From assembly GCA_026931905.1 (NCBI GenBank), contig JAIXLB010000027.1:113937-149789 (forward strand): 35,853 nucleotides of DNA. The letters run 5' to 3'. Below the pieces are notes generated by a model. The model had not been told where the DNA came from. It searched no databases and saw only the letters and a list, made by a program, of their open reading frames with translations. Shown here piece by piece: positions 16,321-25,362 of the stretch (positions are counted from its first letter, which is position 1; the number at the start of each line of letters is the position of its first letter). Origin of the DNA: Chitinophagales bacterium (GTDB taxonomy: Bacteria > Bacteroidota > Bacteroidia > Chitinophagales > Chitinophagaceae). The position numbers and the translations under genes were made by a program.

Positions 16321-17208
16321 TTAATTTTTATTATTTTTTTTAAATACCGCTTTTGGTTCTATACTTTTTTTATTTTTAACTGTATCAATAAGCTCAACAT
16401 TTGTGTTATTCATTAATTGTATAGCTTTTGTTGTATCTACTGTTACAGTGGTTCCTCTTTTTATTGCTACTACTTGGTTATCATATTCAACATCTAATTT
16501 TTGATATTTATTAATTCCATTTTGCAACCAAGCATATTTATAAAACGAAAACAGCCTGTTGAATTTTTTATCTAACTCATCTGCCTTGCCTATTGCTATA
16601 ACTTCATTTCCAATTACAGGAATTAATTCAAAAGTTGCATTAGGTAAAATATTTACCTGAGCTATTTGTGCATTCCAAAAACTATCTGCCTGAATAAATT
16701 TGGCAACTTTTACAATATCAGTCATCAACAAACTATCAGCATAAGTAAAAGGTTTTTTATCTGCTGAAAATCCTGTAAATACTGGTACTCTGGCACTATA
16801 CTTTTCACTCAATGGCAATAAATTGGCTGCTGTATCTATATAAAAAGAACTTTCTTGAACTGTAAATATTCTTGCTATGGGCTCTCTTTCTTCTATGGTT
16901 ATTATCAGTTCTCTTTTATTGTTAAAAAATATTTCTGCATTTTTCACCCAAGCATTTCTCTCTAATAAATCTTCTAACTTTCTCAAATCAACTGCTTGCA
17001 TTTCTTTTCCTTTTATTGCTCCATTTGAGTTGATGATATCCAATATGTCGTTTTCATTTACAAACATGTGTTCAACACATCCTACTATCACAATTTTTAC
17101 ATCAACACATGTATTACGATTTTTCTTTTGCATAGCAGCACCCAATAATACAAGTGTAGCTACACCTGCTGCAATCCATAATACTTGTATGAGTTTTCTT
17201 TTAAACAC
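16321..17208 (-). CDS. ftsQ: cell division protein FtsQ/DivIB
   Basis: 295 residues starting at a GTG codon (17208) that overlaps the murC stop by 8 bases. The first internal Met lies past the membrane segment, so GTG is required to keep it. Topology is a short cytoplasmic tail, one transmembrane helix (about 8-25), then a periplasmic POTRA-like region (VKIVIVGCVEHMFVNENDILDII, LEDLLERNAWVKNAEIFF...LIITIEEREPIARI) and a beta domain. A basic, Asn-rich C-terminus ends it. FtsQ bridges FtsL/FtsB-type proteins and the septal synthase. Sequence identity in this family is low. The call rests on the POTRA pattern plus its position between murC and ftsA. Confidence 0.9.
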   Translation of the reverse strand: MFKRKLIQVLWIAAGVATLVLLGAAMQKKNRNTCVDVKIVIVGCVEHMFVNENDILDIINSNGAIKGKEMQAVDLRKLEDLLERNAWVKNAEIFFNNKRELIITIEEREPIARIFTVQESSFYIDTAANLLPLSEKYSARVPVFTGFSADKKPFTYADSLLMTDIVKVAKFIQADSFWNAQIAQVNILPNATFELIPVIGNEVIAIGKADELDKKFNRLFSFYKYAWLQNGINKYQKLDVEYDNQVVAIKRGTTVTVDTTKAIQLMNNTNVELIDTVKNKKSIEPKAVFKKNNKN

Positions 17209-18565
17209 TGCTTAATAAAATTTCTTTTATAGGTTGAACTAAAACATCAATATCTCCTGCACCTGCCATTACCAAAAGTTTAGGCTTATTTTCTTTAACC
17301 CAATTTTTAAAATTTTCTTTTGAAAGAACTTGCTTTTGTTTCAACAACATTTTATTTACAATCATTTCACTTTCTACTCCATTTATTGGCAATTCTCTTG
17401 CAGGATAAATGGGTAACAAAATCACTTCATCTGCTATATCCAAGCTCTTTGCAAAATCATCTGCCAAATCTTTTGTTCTGCTATACAGATGTGGTTGAAA
17501 CGCTAATACAATTTTTTCATTTTTAAATATGCTTCTTACTCCTGTTATCAATGCTTTCAACTCTTCTGGATGATGTGCATAATCATCAATCAAAACAAAA
17601 TTTTCATTCTTTAAAATATATTCAAATCGTCTTTTTACTCCTTTAAAATCTTCTATTGCATTTTTAATTTTTTCATTTTCTATTTGTAAATGTTTTGCTA
17701 CAGTTATGGCTGCTATTGCGTTTTCTATGTTATGCAAGCCACCCATGTGCAACAAAATATTTTTAATACTCCAATTATTTCCTACTACATCAAAAACATA
17801 ACTGTTATTTTCAACTCTTATGTTAGTAGCATACACGTTTGCATTTTCGTTTTTAAAACTGTATGTATAATGGTGTGTAGCATTTAATTCATTTTCTTTT
17901 TTTAAACCATATTTTGTAACCAAACAACCATTGGGTTTTAATTTTTTAGAAAACTGTATGTATGCTTTTTCTACTTCTTCCTTTGTACCATAAATATCTA
18001 AATGGTCTGCATCCATTGCAGTTATAACAGCCACATCAGGAACTAATTTCAAAAAGCTTCTATCGTATTCATCTGCTTCTACAACTACAATATTTTTTTC
18101 GCTACTCCAAAAATTGGTATTGTAATTGGCTGAAATACCACCCAGAAAAGCGTTACAACCAAAACCACTATGTTTTAAAATATGAGCAATCATAGTTGTA
18201 ACAGTTGTTTTGCCATGAGTACCACTAACGCATATATTAAAAGAACTTTCTGTAATCCATTGCAAAACATCGCTACGTTTTACAACTAAAAAATTATGTT
18301 GTTGATAATACAGCAACTCTTTATGATCTTTAGGAATTGCTGGCGTATAAACAACTACATCAACCTCTTTAGGAATTGCATTTATATTTTCTTCGTAATG
18401 AATTTCAATTCCTAAATTTTCTAACTGTTGTGTAAGAGCTGTCTTTGTTCTGTCGTAGCCCGAAACTTCACAGTTTTTATTTTTGAAATAACGAGCCAAT
18501 GCACTCATACCAATGCCTCCAATGCCTATAAAATAAATTTTTTGTATGTTGTTTAATTGACTCAT
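17201..18565 (-). CDS. murC: UDP-N-acetylmuramate--L-alanine ligase
   Basis: 454 residues, full length. This cytoplasmic Mur ligase adds L-Ala to UDP-MurNAc with ATP. The Rossmann-like FIGIGGIGMSALARYF is at the N-terminus (about 12-27). The P loop GTHGKTTVTTMIAH is near 114-127. EADEYDRSFL and the C-terminal ligase-domain DDYAHHPEE are also intact. Its ATG overlaps the murG stop as ATGA (18562-18565), so the two are translationally coupled, and its end overlaps the ftsQ start. Confidence 0.97.
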   Translation of the reverse strand: MSQLNNIQKIYFIGIGGIGMSALARYFKNKNCEVSGYDRTKTALTQQLENLGIEIHYEENINAIPKEVDVVVYTPAIPKDHKELLYYQQHNFLVVKRSDVLQWITESSFNICVSGTHGKTTVTTMIAHILKHSGFGCNAFLGGISANYNTNFWSSEKNIVVVEADEYDRSFLKLVPDVAVITAMDADHLDIYGTKEEVEKAYIQFSKKLKPNGCLVTKYGLKKENELNATHHYTYSFKNENANVYATNIRVENNSYVFDVVGNNWSIKNILLHMGGLHNIENAIAAITVAKHLQIENEKIKNAIEDFKGVKRRFEYILKNENFVLIDDYAHHPEELKALITGVRSIFKNEKIVLAFQPHLYSRTKDLADDFAKSLDIADEVILLPIYPARELPINGVESEMIVNKMLLKQKQVLSKENFKNWVKENKPKLLVMAGAGDIDVLVQPIKEILLSSV

Positions 18566-19674
18566 GCAATAGTTTTCAAAATTTCGTTTGCTATAATTTC
18601 ATCAGCATTTTTTATGGCTAATGTTTTAATATTTTCAATCAATGCTTTTTGTTGTTCTTCATTTTTTGATAAAGCAACAACTGTGTTTACCAATTTCTCT
18701 TTTGCTTCGTTGTCTTTTATTAAAAGAGCTGCTTGCTTTTCTACCAACACTTTTGCATTAGCAGTTTGATGGTCTTCTGCTGCAAAAGGAAAAGGCACAA
18801 ACACAACAGCTTTTCCTGCAATACACAATTCAGTTACAGCCATTGCCCCTGCTCTACTAATTACAATATCTGCTGCTGCATAAGCCATTTCCATTTGTGT
18901 TATAAATTCGTTGCACCAAATATTTTTTTTAACAGCAGTTGTGCTTTTATATATTGATGCTGTTAACTTTCCTGTTTGCCATATCAACTGTAAATTATTT
19001 TTTTCAAATTCATCTAATTGATTAGCTATTGCTTCATTAATGCTCTTTGCTCCTAAACTTCCTCCAACAACTAATACTGTTTTTTTATTCTCATTTAATT
19101 GAAAAAAGTTTAAAGCCTCATTTCTTGTAACTATTGATTCAGCAATAGTTTTACGAACAGGATTTCCAGTAATTAAAATTTTTTCATTGGAAAAAAACTT
19201 TTCCATTCCGTTGGTTGCAACAAAAATTTTTGTTGCTTTTTTCCCTAACATGATATTGGCTTTTCCTGCAAACGAATTGCTTTCGTGAATGAAAGTGGGT
19301 ATTTGTTTTGCCTGTGCATATTTCAACACAGGAAATGTAGAATACCCGCCAACACCAATAACTGCATTGGGTTTAAAAGCATTGATAATGCTGCGAACCT
19401 GAAAAAAACTTTTAATAAGTTTAAATGGCAGCCCAATATTTTTTATCAAAGAACTTCTGTTAAATCCTACTATATCCAATCCTTTTATTTCGTACCCTGC
19501 CTGAGGAATTTTTCCCATTTCCATTTTTCCTTTTGCACCAACAAACAAAATGGTTGCATTGGGTTGTTGTTGTTTTATGGCATTAGCTATTGCTATTGCT
19601 GGAAAAATATGACCTCCTGTTCCTCCTCCTGCTATAATAAATCTTTGCTTTGCATGTGTAGCATTTGATTTCAT
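18562..19674 (-). CDS. murG: UDP-GlcNAc:lipid I N-acetylglucosaminyltransferase
   Basis: 370 residues from ATG 19674; an in-frame TTG at 19704 would add ten non-conserved residues. This GT28 enzyme makes lipid II on the inner face of the membrane. The N-terminal GGGTGGHIFPAIAIA (16-30) is the acceptor-site loop. VIGVGGYSTFPVL, HESNSFAGKANIML and the donor-domain GGSLGAKSINEAI are conserved. The C-terminal SRAGAMAVTELCIAGKAVVFVPFPFAAEDHQTANA binds UDP-GlcNAc. It overlaps murC by 4 bases. The 117-base gap in front of it is the longest in the cluster. Confidence 0.97.
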   Translation of the reverse strand: MKSNATHAKQRFIIAGGGTGGHIFPAIAIANAIKQQQPNATILFVGAKGKMEMGKIPQAGYEIKGLDIVGFNRSSLIKNIGLPFKLIKSFFQVRSIINAFKPNAVIGVGGYSTFPVLKYAQAKQIPTFIHESNSFAGKANIMLGKKATKIFVATNGMEKFFSNEKILITGNPVRKTIAESIVTRNEALNFFQLNENKKTVLVVGGSLGAKSINEAIANQLDEFEKNNLQLIWQTGKLTASIYKSTTAVKKNIWCNEFITQMEMAYAAADIVISRAGAMAVTELCIAGKAVVFVPFPFAAEDHQTANAKVLVEKQAALLIKDNEAKEKLVNTVVALSKNEEQQKALIENIKTLAIKNADEIIANEILKTIA

Positions 19675-19791
19675 AGCATTCAAAGTATTTTTATTATCGT
19701 TCAATTTTTAATTTCATTTTTATGTAGCTTAAAGAATAAACAGTACAAGTGTGCGACGCAACAACAGCCTCAAAAGCATATCTACAGCTTG
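19675..19791. other. 117-base non-coding gap between ftsW and murG with a GC-richer block
   Basis: Other dcw junctions are -8 to 57 bases. This one is 117 bases. Bases 19741-19791 are about 45 percent GC, unlike the AT-rich intergenic DNA around them, and include GTGCGACGCAAC. No reading frame continues from either gene across it. Its role is not known. Confidence 0.5.
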
Positions 19792-21126
19792 TTACACAAC
19801 ATTTGCTTCTTTTATTTCTACATTATTTTTTTGTTCGTCTTCTACGTTTTTTCCTTCTAATTGCTCTACATTTCTTGCAACACTTAATATAATTCCTATG
19901 GCAGCACAAGTAAACAAAAACGAACTTCCACCCATACTAATTAATGGAAGTGTAACCCCTGTAACAGGCATTATATTTACGTTTACAGCCATGTTTGCAA
20001 TAGCTTGAATGACCAAAGTGAAACTCAATGCTAATGCTAAAAATGCACCAAAAGCATACGGGCATTTTCTGAAAATTTTTATACACCTGAAAAGAAATAA
20101 CAGGTAAATAAAAATGACTACTGCACCTCCAAATAATCCATATTCTTCTATGATGATGGAGTAAATGAAATCGTTATACGCTTGTGGTAAAAAATTTCTT
20201 TGTTCGCTGTTGCCTGGACCTTTACCTAATAAAATACCTCCTTTGGCAATAGCAATTTTTGCTTGCTGTACTTGGTATGGCGTTTCTGCTGTTGATGCAA
20301 ATAAATGATCTTGCACACGCTTTACCCATGTACCAAAACGCCCAACTGATTTTAATTTTTCTGCAACGACTGGTTTTGATTTTTCTGAATGATTGGTTTT
20401 ATCGTAAGTTAACCAAGCTACTGAAACAATAAATACAAGAGGTATTAGTGCTATTAAAATAGTGAGTGCAATATGTTTTAAACTTATACGACCAATAAAC
20501 ATAAGCAACAAAGATGTAGCTCCTGTAAGTAAGGCTGTACTTAGGTTTGCTGGCATTATTAAAATACAAATAATAGCTACTGGAATAATTACAGGTAAAA
20601 ATCCTTTTTTAAAATCTTTAATTACATCTTGTTTTTTACTCATGATTTTTGATATGTACATGAATAAAGCAAGTTTGGCAATATCGCTTGTTTGAATGGT
20701 TAAATTAATTACAGGTAGTTTTATCCATCTGCTTCCTTCATTGATTTTTGTACCAAATGCTAAAGTGTATAACAATAAAGGAATTGAAATGAAAAATAAA
20801 ATAGTAGCAATTCTTGAAAAAAGTGTATAATTAAAACGATGTAAAAAATACATTACCATTAAACCCAATACTGTGTATGAAACTTGTTTTAATAAATATA
20901 CTTCGTTGTTGCCTTTATTCATTTTATATGCCAAAGAGCCTGTAGCACTATATACAACCAATACAGATATTAGAGCTAAAACAAGAACAATACCCCAGAT
21001 GTATTTATCTCCTCTGGTATTTTTCAACAACGCTTCTTTGTTTAATGAAGCAAATGAAATATCTGCCTCACTAAGTTTTGAAAGTGGCGAAGGTTTTGAA
21101 AATGGTATGTTTTGTTTATTAAACAT
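19792..21126 (-). CDS. ftsW: septal peptidoglycan glycosyltransferase FtsW
   Basis: 444 residues of the SEDS family with about ten transmembrane helices. FtsW polymerises lipid II at the septum with FtsI. The N-terminal approximately 40-residue cytoplasmic tail precedes the first helix (YIWGIVLVLALISVLVVYSATG). The large extracytoplasmic loop contains TAETPYQVQQAKIAIAKGGILGKGPG-like sequence near 285-305. FIYSIIIEEYGLFGG and the late MPVTGVTLPLISMGGSSFLF are hallmark SEDS motifs. Position in dcw favours FtsW over RodA. ATG 21126 is clear. A Lys/Glu-rich cytoplasmic tail ends the protein. Confidence 0.95.
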   Translation of the reverse strand: MFNKQNIPFSKPSPLSKLSEADISFASLNKEALLKNTRGDKYIWGIVLVLALISVLVVYSATGSLAYKMNKGNNEVYLLKQVSYTVLGLMVMYFLHRFNYTLFSRIATILFFISIPLLLYTLAFGTKINEGSRWIKLPVINLTIQTSDIAKLALFMYISKIMSKKQDVIKDFKKGFLPVIIPVAIICILIMPANLSTALLTGATSLLLMFIGRISLKHIALTILIALIPLVFIVSVAWLTYDKTNHSEKSKPVVAEKLKSVGRFGTWVKRVQDHLFASTAETPYQVQQAKIAIAKGGILLGKGPGNSEQRNFLPQAYNDFIYSIIIEEYGLFGGAVVIFIYLLFLFRCIKIFRKCPYAFGAFLALALSFTLVIQAIANMAVNVNIMPVTGVTLPLISMGGSSFLFTCAAIGIILSVARNVEQLEGKNVEDEQKNNVEIKEANVV

Positions 21127-21161
21127 TTTATTGTTTATCTAATTTTTTATTTGTAGCAGTT

Positions 21162-22505
21162 TTATAATTCTTTTACAGCTTCTTTAAATTGTGTTCCTCT
21201 ATCTTCAAAATTTTTGAACAAATCGAAACTTGCACATGCAGGGCTCAACAATACTACATCGCCTTTTGTGCTTAATTTAAACGAAGCATTTACTGCTTTT
21301 TTAGCACTATCTGTTTCAACAATAACAGGCACTTTGTCTTTGAAGGCATTAATAATTTTAGAGTTATCAACTCCCATACAAATAATAGCTTTGACTTTTT
21401 GAGTTACCAACTCTTCAAGTAAAGAATAATCATTGCCTTTATCTGTACCACCTAATATTAATACAGTAGGTTTGTTCATGCTTTCTAAAGCAAACCATGT
21501 ACTATTTGTGTTGGTAGATTTGCTATCGTTAATAAACTCAACTCCTCTAACAGTTGCAACAAATTCCATACGATGTTCAAGGCTTTGAAAATCTTTTACG
21601 GCTTCTCGTATTTTATCTTTACGAATGCCAATTGTAGCTGCTGCAATGCCTGCTGCCATAGTGTTGTAGTTATTGTGTTTACCTTTTAAAGCAAAATCGT
21701 AAATGCTCATGCTTACTCTTTCTTCTTGTATGCGAAGCATCATTTGATCTCCTTTAATGTAGCCTCCTTTTTTTATTTCATGTTTCATAGAAAATGGTAA
21801 TGGGTTAGTATTAGTAATAATTTTCTTTAGTTGGTTAGTAATGTTTTCATCATCATCGTTGTAAATAAAATAATCGTCTTTTGTTTGGTTTAATATTATT
21901 CTGAATTTGCTGTTGATATAATTTTCAAGTTTGTAATCGTATCTGTTTAAATGGTTTTCTGTAATGTTTAATAGAATAGCAATTTCTGGTTTGAAAGTTT
22001 TTATATCATCTAATTGAAAAGAACTGATTTCGGCTATATACCATTCTTTGGGGTTTTCAGCAATTTGTCCTGCAATGCTGTTGCCTATATTTCCTACCAA
22101 TGCACAACTTAATCCTGCATGCTCGCAAATGTGATAGAGTAATGAGGTTGTAGTGCTTTTTCCATTGCTGCCAGAAATAGCAACTATTTTACTTTTTCCT
22201 TTAAAGCGATAAGCCAACTCAAACTCTCCAATAATTTCAATACCTTTTTGTTGAATGGCTTTTATAATTTCAACATGGTAAGGGATACCAGGGCTTTTCA
22301 AAACTTCATTTGCTTGCAAAATTTTTTCTTTGGTATGTTTACCTTCTTCAAATTCAATTCCATTATCAAAGAGCTTTTTTTTATACTTGTCTTCTATTTT
22401 TCCTGCATCAGTTACAAAAACATGGTAACCAACTTTTTTACTTAGTAATGCAGCACCTACTCCACTTTCTCCTGCACCAAGTATTACTATGCTATGTTGT
22501 TTCAT
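21162..22505 (-). CDS. murD: UDP-N-acetylmuramoyl-L-alanine--D-glutamate ligase
   Basis: 447 residues, full length. It adds D-Glu to UDP-MurNAc-L-Ala. The N-terminal GAGESGVGAALL nucleotide-type fold is at about 10-21. The P loop SGSNGKSTTTSL is near 111-122. SSFQLDDIKTFKPEIAILLNITENHLNRY and HRMEFVATVRGVEFINDSKSTNTNST are the MurD-specific blocks. ATG 22505 lies 13 bases after mraY. The C-terminal LLSPACASFDLFKNFEDRGTQFKEAV is typical and confirms MurD over other Mur ligases. Confidence 0.97.
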   Translation of the reverse strand: MKQHSIVILGAGESGVGAALLSKKVGYHVFVTDAGKIEDKYKKKLFDNGIEFEEGKHTKEKILQANEVLKSPGIPYHVEIIKAIQQKGIEIIGEFELAYRFKGKSKIVAISGSNGKSTTTSLLYHICEHAGLSCALVGNIGNSIAGQIAENPKEWYIAEISSFQLDDIKTFKPEIAILLNITENHLNRYDYKLENYINSKFRIILNQTKDDYFIYNDDDENITNQLKKIITNTNPLPFSMKHEIKKGGYIKGDQMMLRIQEERVSMSIYDFALKGKHNNYNTMAAGIAAATIGIRKDKIREAVKDFQSLEHRMEFVATVRGVEFINDSKSTNTNSTWFALESMNKPTVLILGGTDKGNDYSLLEELVTQKVKAIICMGVDNSKIINAFKDKVPVIVETDSAKKAVNASFKLSTKGDVVLLSPACASFDLFKNFEDRGTQFKEAVKEL

Positions 22506-22518
22506 TTAAAATTTTTCT

Positions 22519-23826
22519 TTACCTAATTTTCAATGTGGCTATACTTGCTATTACCAACAACACAGTTATAATCCAAAATCGCATAGCAATTTTATTTTCA
22601 TGGTATCCTTTTTTCTGGTAGTGATGATGTAATGGGCTCATCAAAAAAACCCTTCTTCCTTCCCCAAATTTTTTCTTAGTGTATTTAAAATAAGAAACCT
22701 GAATAATGACACTTAAATTTTCTACGAGGAATATGCCACAGAAAATAGGAATCAATAATTCTTTTCTAACAATAATGGCAAGCGAAGCAATAATACCCCC
22801 AATGGCAAGGCTTCCTGTATCGCCCATAAATACTTGAGCTGGATAAGCATTGTACCATAAAAAACCAATACAAGCTCCTACAAATGCTGCAACAAAAATG
22901 CTTAGTTCGCCCAAGTTTGGTATGTACATTATATTCAAATAATCTGCGAATTTGTAATTGCCACTTACATACACAAACAAACCAATTCCTATACCTATGA
23001 TGGCACTTGTACCTGCTGCTAAACCATCTAAACCATCAGTTAAATTTGCTCCATTGCTTACTGCTGTAATAATTAATGTTACAATAATGATGTACACAAT
23101 CCATGTATAATGTTCTGCTCCATTTCCCATCCAACTAATTAATTTGCTATAATTAAATTCATGGTTTTTTACAAATGGAATTGTTGTAATTGGCGTTTTT
23201 ACTTTAACATATTTTTTTTCTATGCCATCAATATTTCTAGTAAAAACAGTAGAATCTTTTGCAAGTTTTTCTTCTGCTTGTTTTTGATAGGATTTACCAA
23301 TTACTTCTCTCTCTACAGTTACAGCATTGCTAAAATAAAGTGTAGAGCCAATGATAATTCCTAAACCAATTTGACCAATAATTTTACTTATCCCTGCTAA
23401 TCCATCACTATCTTTCTTTTTATAAGCTTCTCCTTTTAGTAGTGCTAATTTTTTAGAACGAATTTTTAAGTAATCATCTAAAAAACCAATCACACCAAGC
23501 CATACAGTGCATAATACCATTAATCTTATATATACTTTATCCAAGTTTGCAAAAAGTAATGTGGGTATTAAAATACTTAACAGAATTATTATACCTCCCA
23601 TTGTTGGCGTACCTTTTTTTTGCATTTGACCTTCTAAGCCTAAGTCTCTTACACTTTCGCCAATTTGTTTTTTTTGTAAATACAGAATAATTCTTTTTCC
23701 GTAAACTGTAGCAATTATTAATGACAACAATACAGCCATTGCAATTCTAAAAGTGAGGAACTGAAACAACCCAGCTCCAGGTACATTAAACTCTTGCTTA
23801 AGCCAATTGAATAAATGATACAGCAT
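22519..23826 (-). CDS. mraY: phospho-N-acetylmuramoyl-pentapeptide-transferase
   Basis: 435 residues with about ten membrane helices. It moves phospho-MurNAc-pentapeptide to undecaprenyl phosphate, giving lipid [11 protein letters not shown] (70-79), the catalytic Asp pair FLDDYLK (115-121), [12 protein letters not shown] (261-272) and the [13 protein letters not shown] loop near the C-terminus are all present. It is longer than the about 360 residues of E. coli. The excess is an extracytoplasmic loop at about 168-235 between membrane helices, an insertion I associate with Bacteroidota. It is 12 bases after murE, with no murF between them. Confidence 0.97.
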   Translation of the reverse strand: MLYHLFNWLKQEFNVPGAGLFQFLTFRIAMAVLLSLIIATVYGKRIILYLQKKQIGESVRDLGLEGQMQKKGTPTMGGIIILLSILIPTLLFANLDKVYIRLMVLCTVWLGVIGFLDDYLKIRSKKLALLKGEAYKKKDSDGLAGISKIIGQIGLGIIIGSTLYFSNAVTVEREVIGKSYQKQAEEKLAKDSTVFTRNIDGIEKKYVKVKTPITTIPFVKNHEFNYSKLISWMGNGAEHYTWIVYIIIVTLIITAVSNGANLTDGLDGLAAGTSAIIGIGIGLFVYVSGNYKFADYLNIMYIPNLGELSIFVAAFVGACIGFLWYNAYPAQVFMGDTGSLAIGGIIASLAIIVRKELLIPIFCGIFLVENLSVIIQVSYFKYTKKKFGEGRRVFLMSPLHHHYQKKGYHENKIAMRFWIITVLLVIASIATLKIR

Positions 23827-23838
23827 ATTTTAGTTGTA

Positions 23839-25335
23839 CTAAACATCTATTAATAGATTGCTTAGTGTTTTTTTTTTATAAATTACTTTCAATAGTTTTT
23901 TTAAAATTTCTTTATCATCAAATGGGTATTTCACTCCATTTATATCTTGATATTTTTCGTGTCCTTTTCCTGCTATAAGAATTATATCTTCAGGATTTGC
24001 CATACTCACAGCAGTTTTTATTGCTTCTCTTCTGTCTGTAATTGATACAGATTTTCTTCTTGCAGCACTATTTAAGCCAGCTTCCATTTCTTTAATAATT
24101 TCTTCTGGGTTTTCTGTTCTTGGATTATCGCTTGTAAGAATAACTTTATCGCTATAATCACAAGCAGTGCTTGCCATTATTGGTCTTTTGGTTTTATCTC
24201 TATCGCCACCACATCCTACAACTGTTATAACCTGTTCGTTTCCTTTTCTTAATTTTTTTATGGTACTTAAAACATTTTCCAAAGCATCTGGCGTATGAGC
24301 ATAATCTACAATTCCAATGATGAGTTGATTACCTATGATATAATCAAATCTTCCTTCTGCACCTGTAAGCATACTCAATGCTGTTAATACTTTTTGGCTG
24401 TTTTCGCCCAAGCAAATTGCAGTTGCATAAACAGCTAATAAGTTATAAGCATTAAACTCTCCTATCAATCTAAAATGCACTTCTGTATTATTAATCATCA
24501 TTTGTAAACCTGTAAGTGCGTTGTGTAAAATTTTTCCTTTAAACAAAGCCATTGCTTTTAAGCTGTAATACTGTTTTGTTGCTGGTGTATTTTGTAACAT
24601 AACAGTACCTCTACTATCATCTGCATTGCTAATAGCAAATGCAGATGCTGGTAAATCGTCAAAGAACTTTTTCTTAACTTTTATATACTCATCAAAAGTT
24701 TTATGATAATCTAAATGGTCGTGTGTAATGTTGGTAAAAATTCCTCCTGAAAAATATACACCTGTAATTCTATGTTGATGAATAGCATGACTGCTTACTT
24801 CCATAAAAACATGAGTACAATTTTCATCTGCCATTTGCTTAAAAAGTTTGTTCAAACTAATGGCATCTGGCGTTGTGTGTGTTGCAGGAATTACAGTTTC
24901 TCCCACCATATTTTGCACAGTACTTATTAAACCACATTTGTAGCCTAATTGTGTAAATAGTTTATACAAAACTGTTGCTACTGTTGTTTTTCCATTTGTT
25001 CCCGTAACACCTATTAACTTAAATTTTTTAGAAGGTTCATTGTAAAAATTATTAGCTAAATAGGCAACAGCTTCGTGTGTATTCTCTACCTGAACATAAG
25101 TAATGTTGTCAAGTATTTTTTTAGGCAGTGCTTCACAAATTATTGCTACAACCCCTTGTTCTATTACTTTATCAAAGAACTTATGACCATCTGTTTTCTC
25201 TCCTTTAATGGCTATAAAAACAGATCCTTGCTTTACATTTCTCGAATCAATTTGTATATCATTTACATCAATATCTGTGCTACCATGCACTTCTTTAATG
25301 CGAACCTTATACAATATGTCTTGCAAGTTTTTCAA
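23839..25335 (-). CDS. murE: UDP-N-acetylmuramoyl-L-alanyl-D-glutamate--diamino acid ligase
   Basis: 498 residues. It adds the third residue of the stem peptide. The start is TTG at 25335: the codon directly upstream in frame is TAA (25336-25338), and no ATG occurs early, so a non-ATG start is forced. MKNLQDILYKV fits known MurE N-termini. SRNVKQGSVFIAIKG, the P loop GVTGTNGKTTVATVLYK (about 109-125), MEVSSHAI and the DYAHTPDALENVL block follow. The substrate motif is DNPRTENPEEI, the DNPR version associated with meso-diaminopimelate, expected for this phylum. It lies 27 bases after ftsI. Confidence 0.96.
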   Translation of the reverse strand: MKNLQDILYKVRIKEVHGSTDIDVNDIQIDSRNVKQGSVFIAIKGEKTDGHKFFDKVIEQGVVAIICEALPKKILDNITYVQVENTHEAVAYLANNFYNEPSKKFKLIGVTGTNGKTTVATVLYKLFTQLGYKCGLISTVQNMVGETVIPATHTTPDAISLNKLFKQMADENCTHVFMEVSSHAIHQHRITGVYFSGGIFTNITHDHLDYHKTFDEYIKVKKKFFDDLPASAFAISNADDSRGTVMLQNTPATKQYYSLKAMALFKGKILHNALTGLQMMINNTEVHFRLIGEFNAYNLLAVYATAICLGENSQKVLTALSMLTGAEGRFDYIIGNQLIIGIVDYAHTPDALENVLSTIKKLRKGNEQVITVVGCGGDRDKTKRPIMASTACDYSDKVILTSDNPRTENPEEIIKEMEAGLNSAARRKSVSITDRREAIKTAVSMANPEDIILIAGKGHEKYQDINGVKYPFDDKEILKKLLKVIYKKKTLSNLLIDV

Positions 25336-25362
25336 TTACTTTTTTCTTTCTTTTTATACAAT

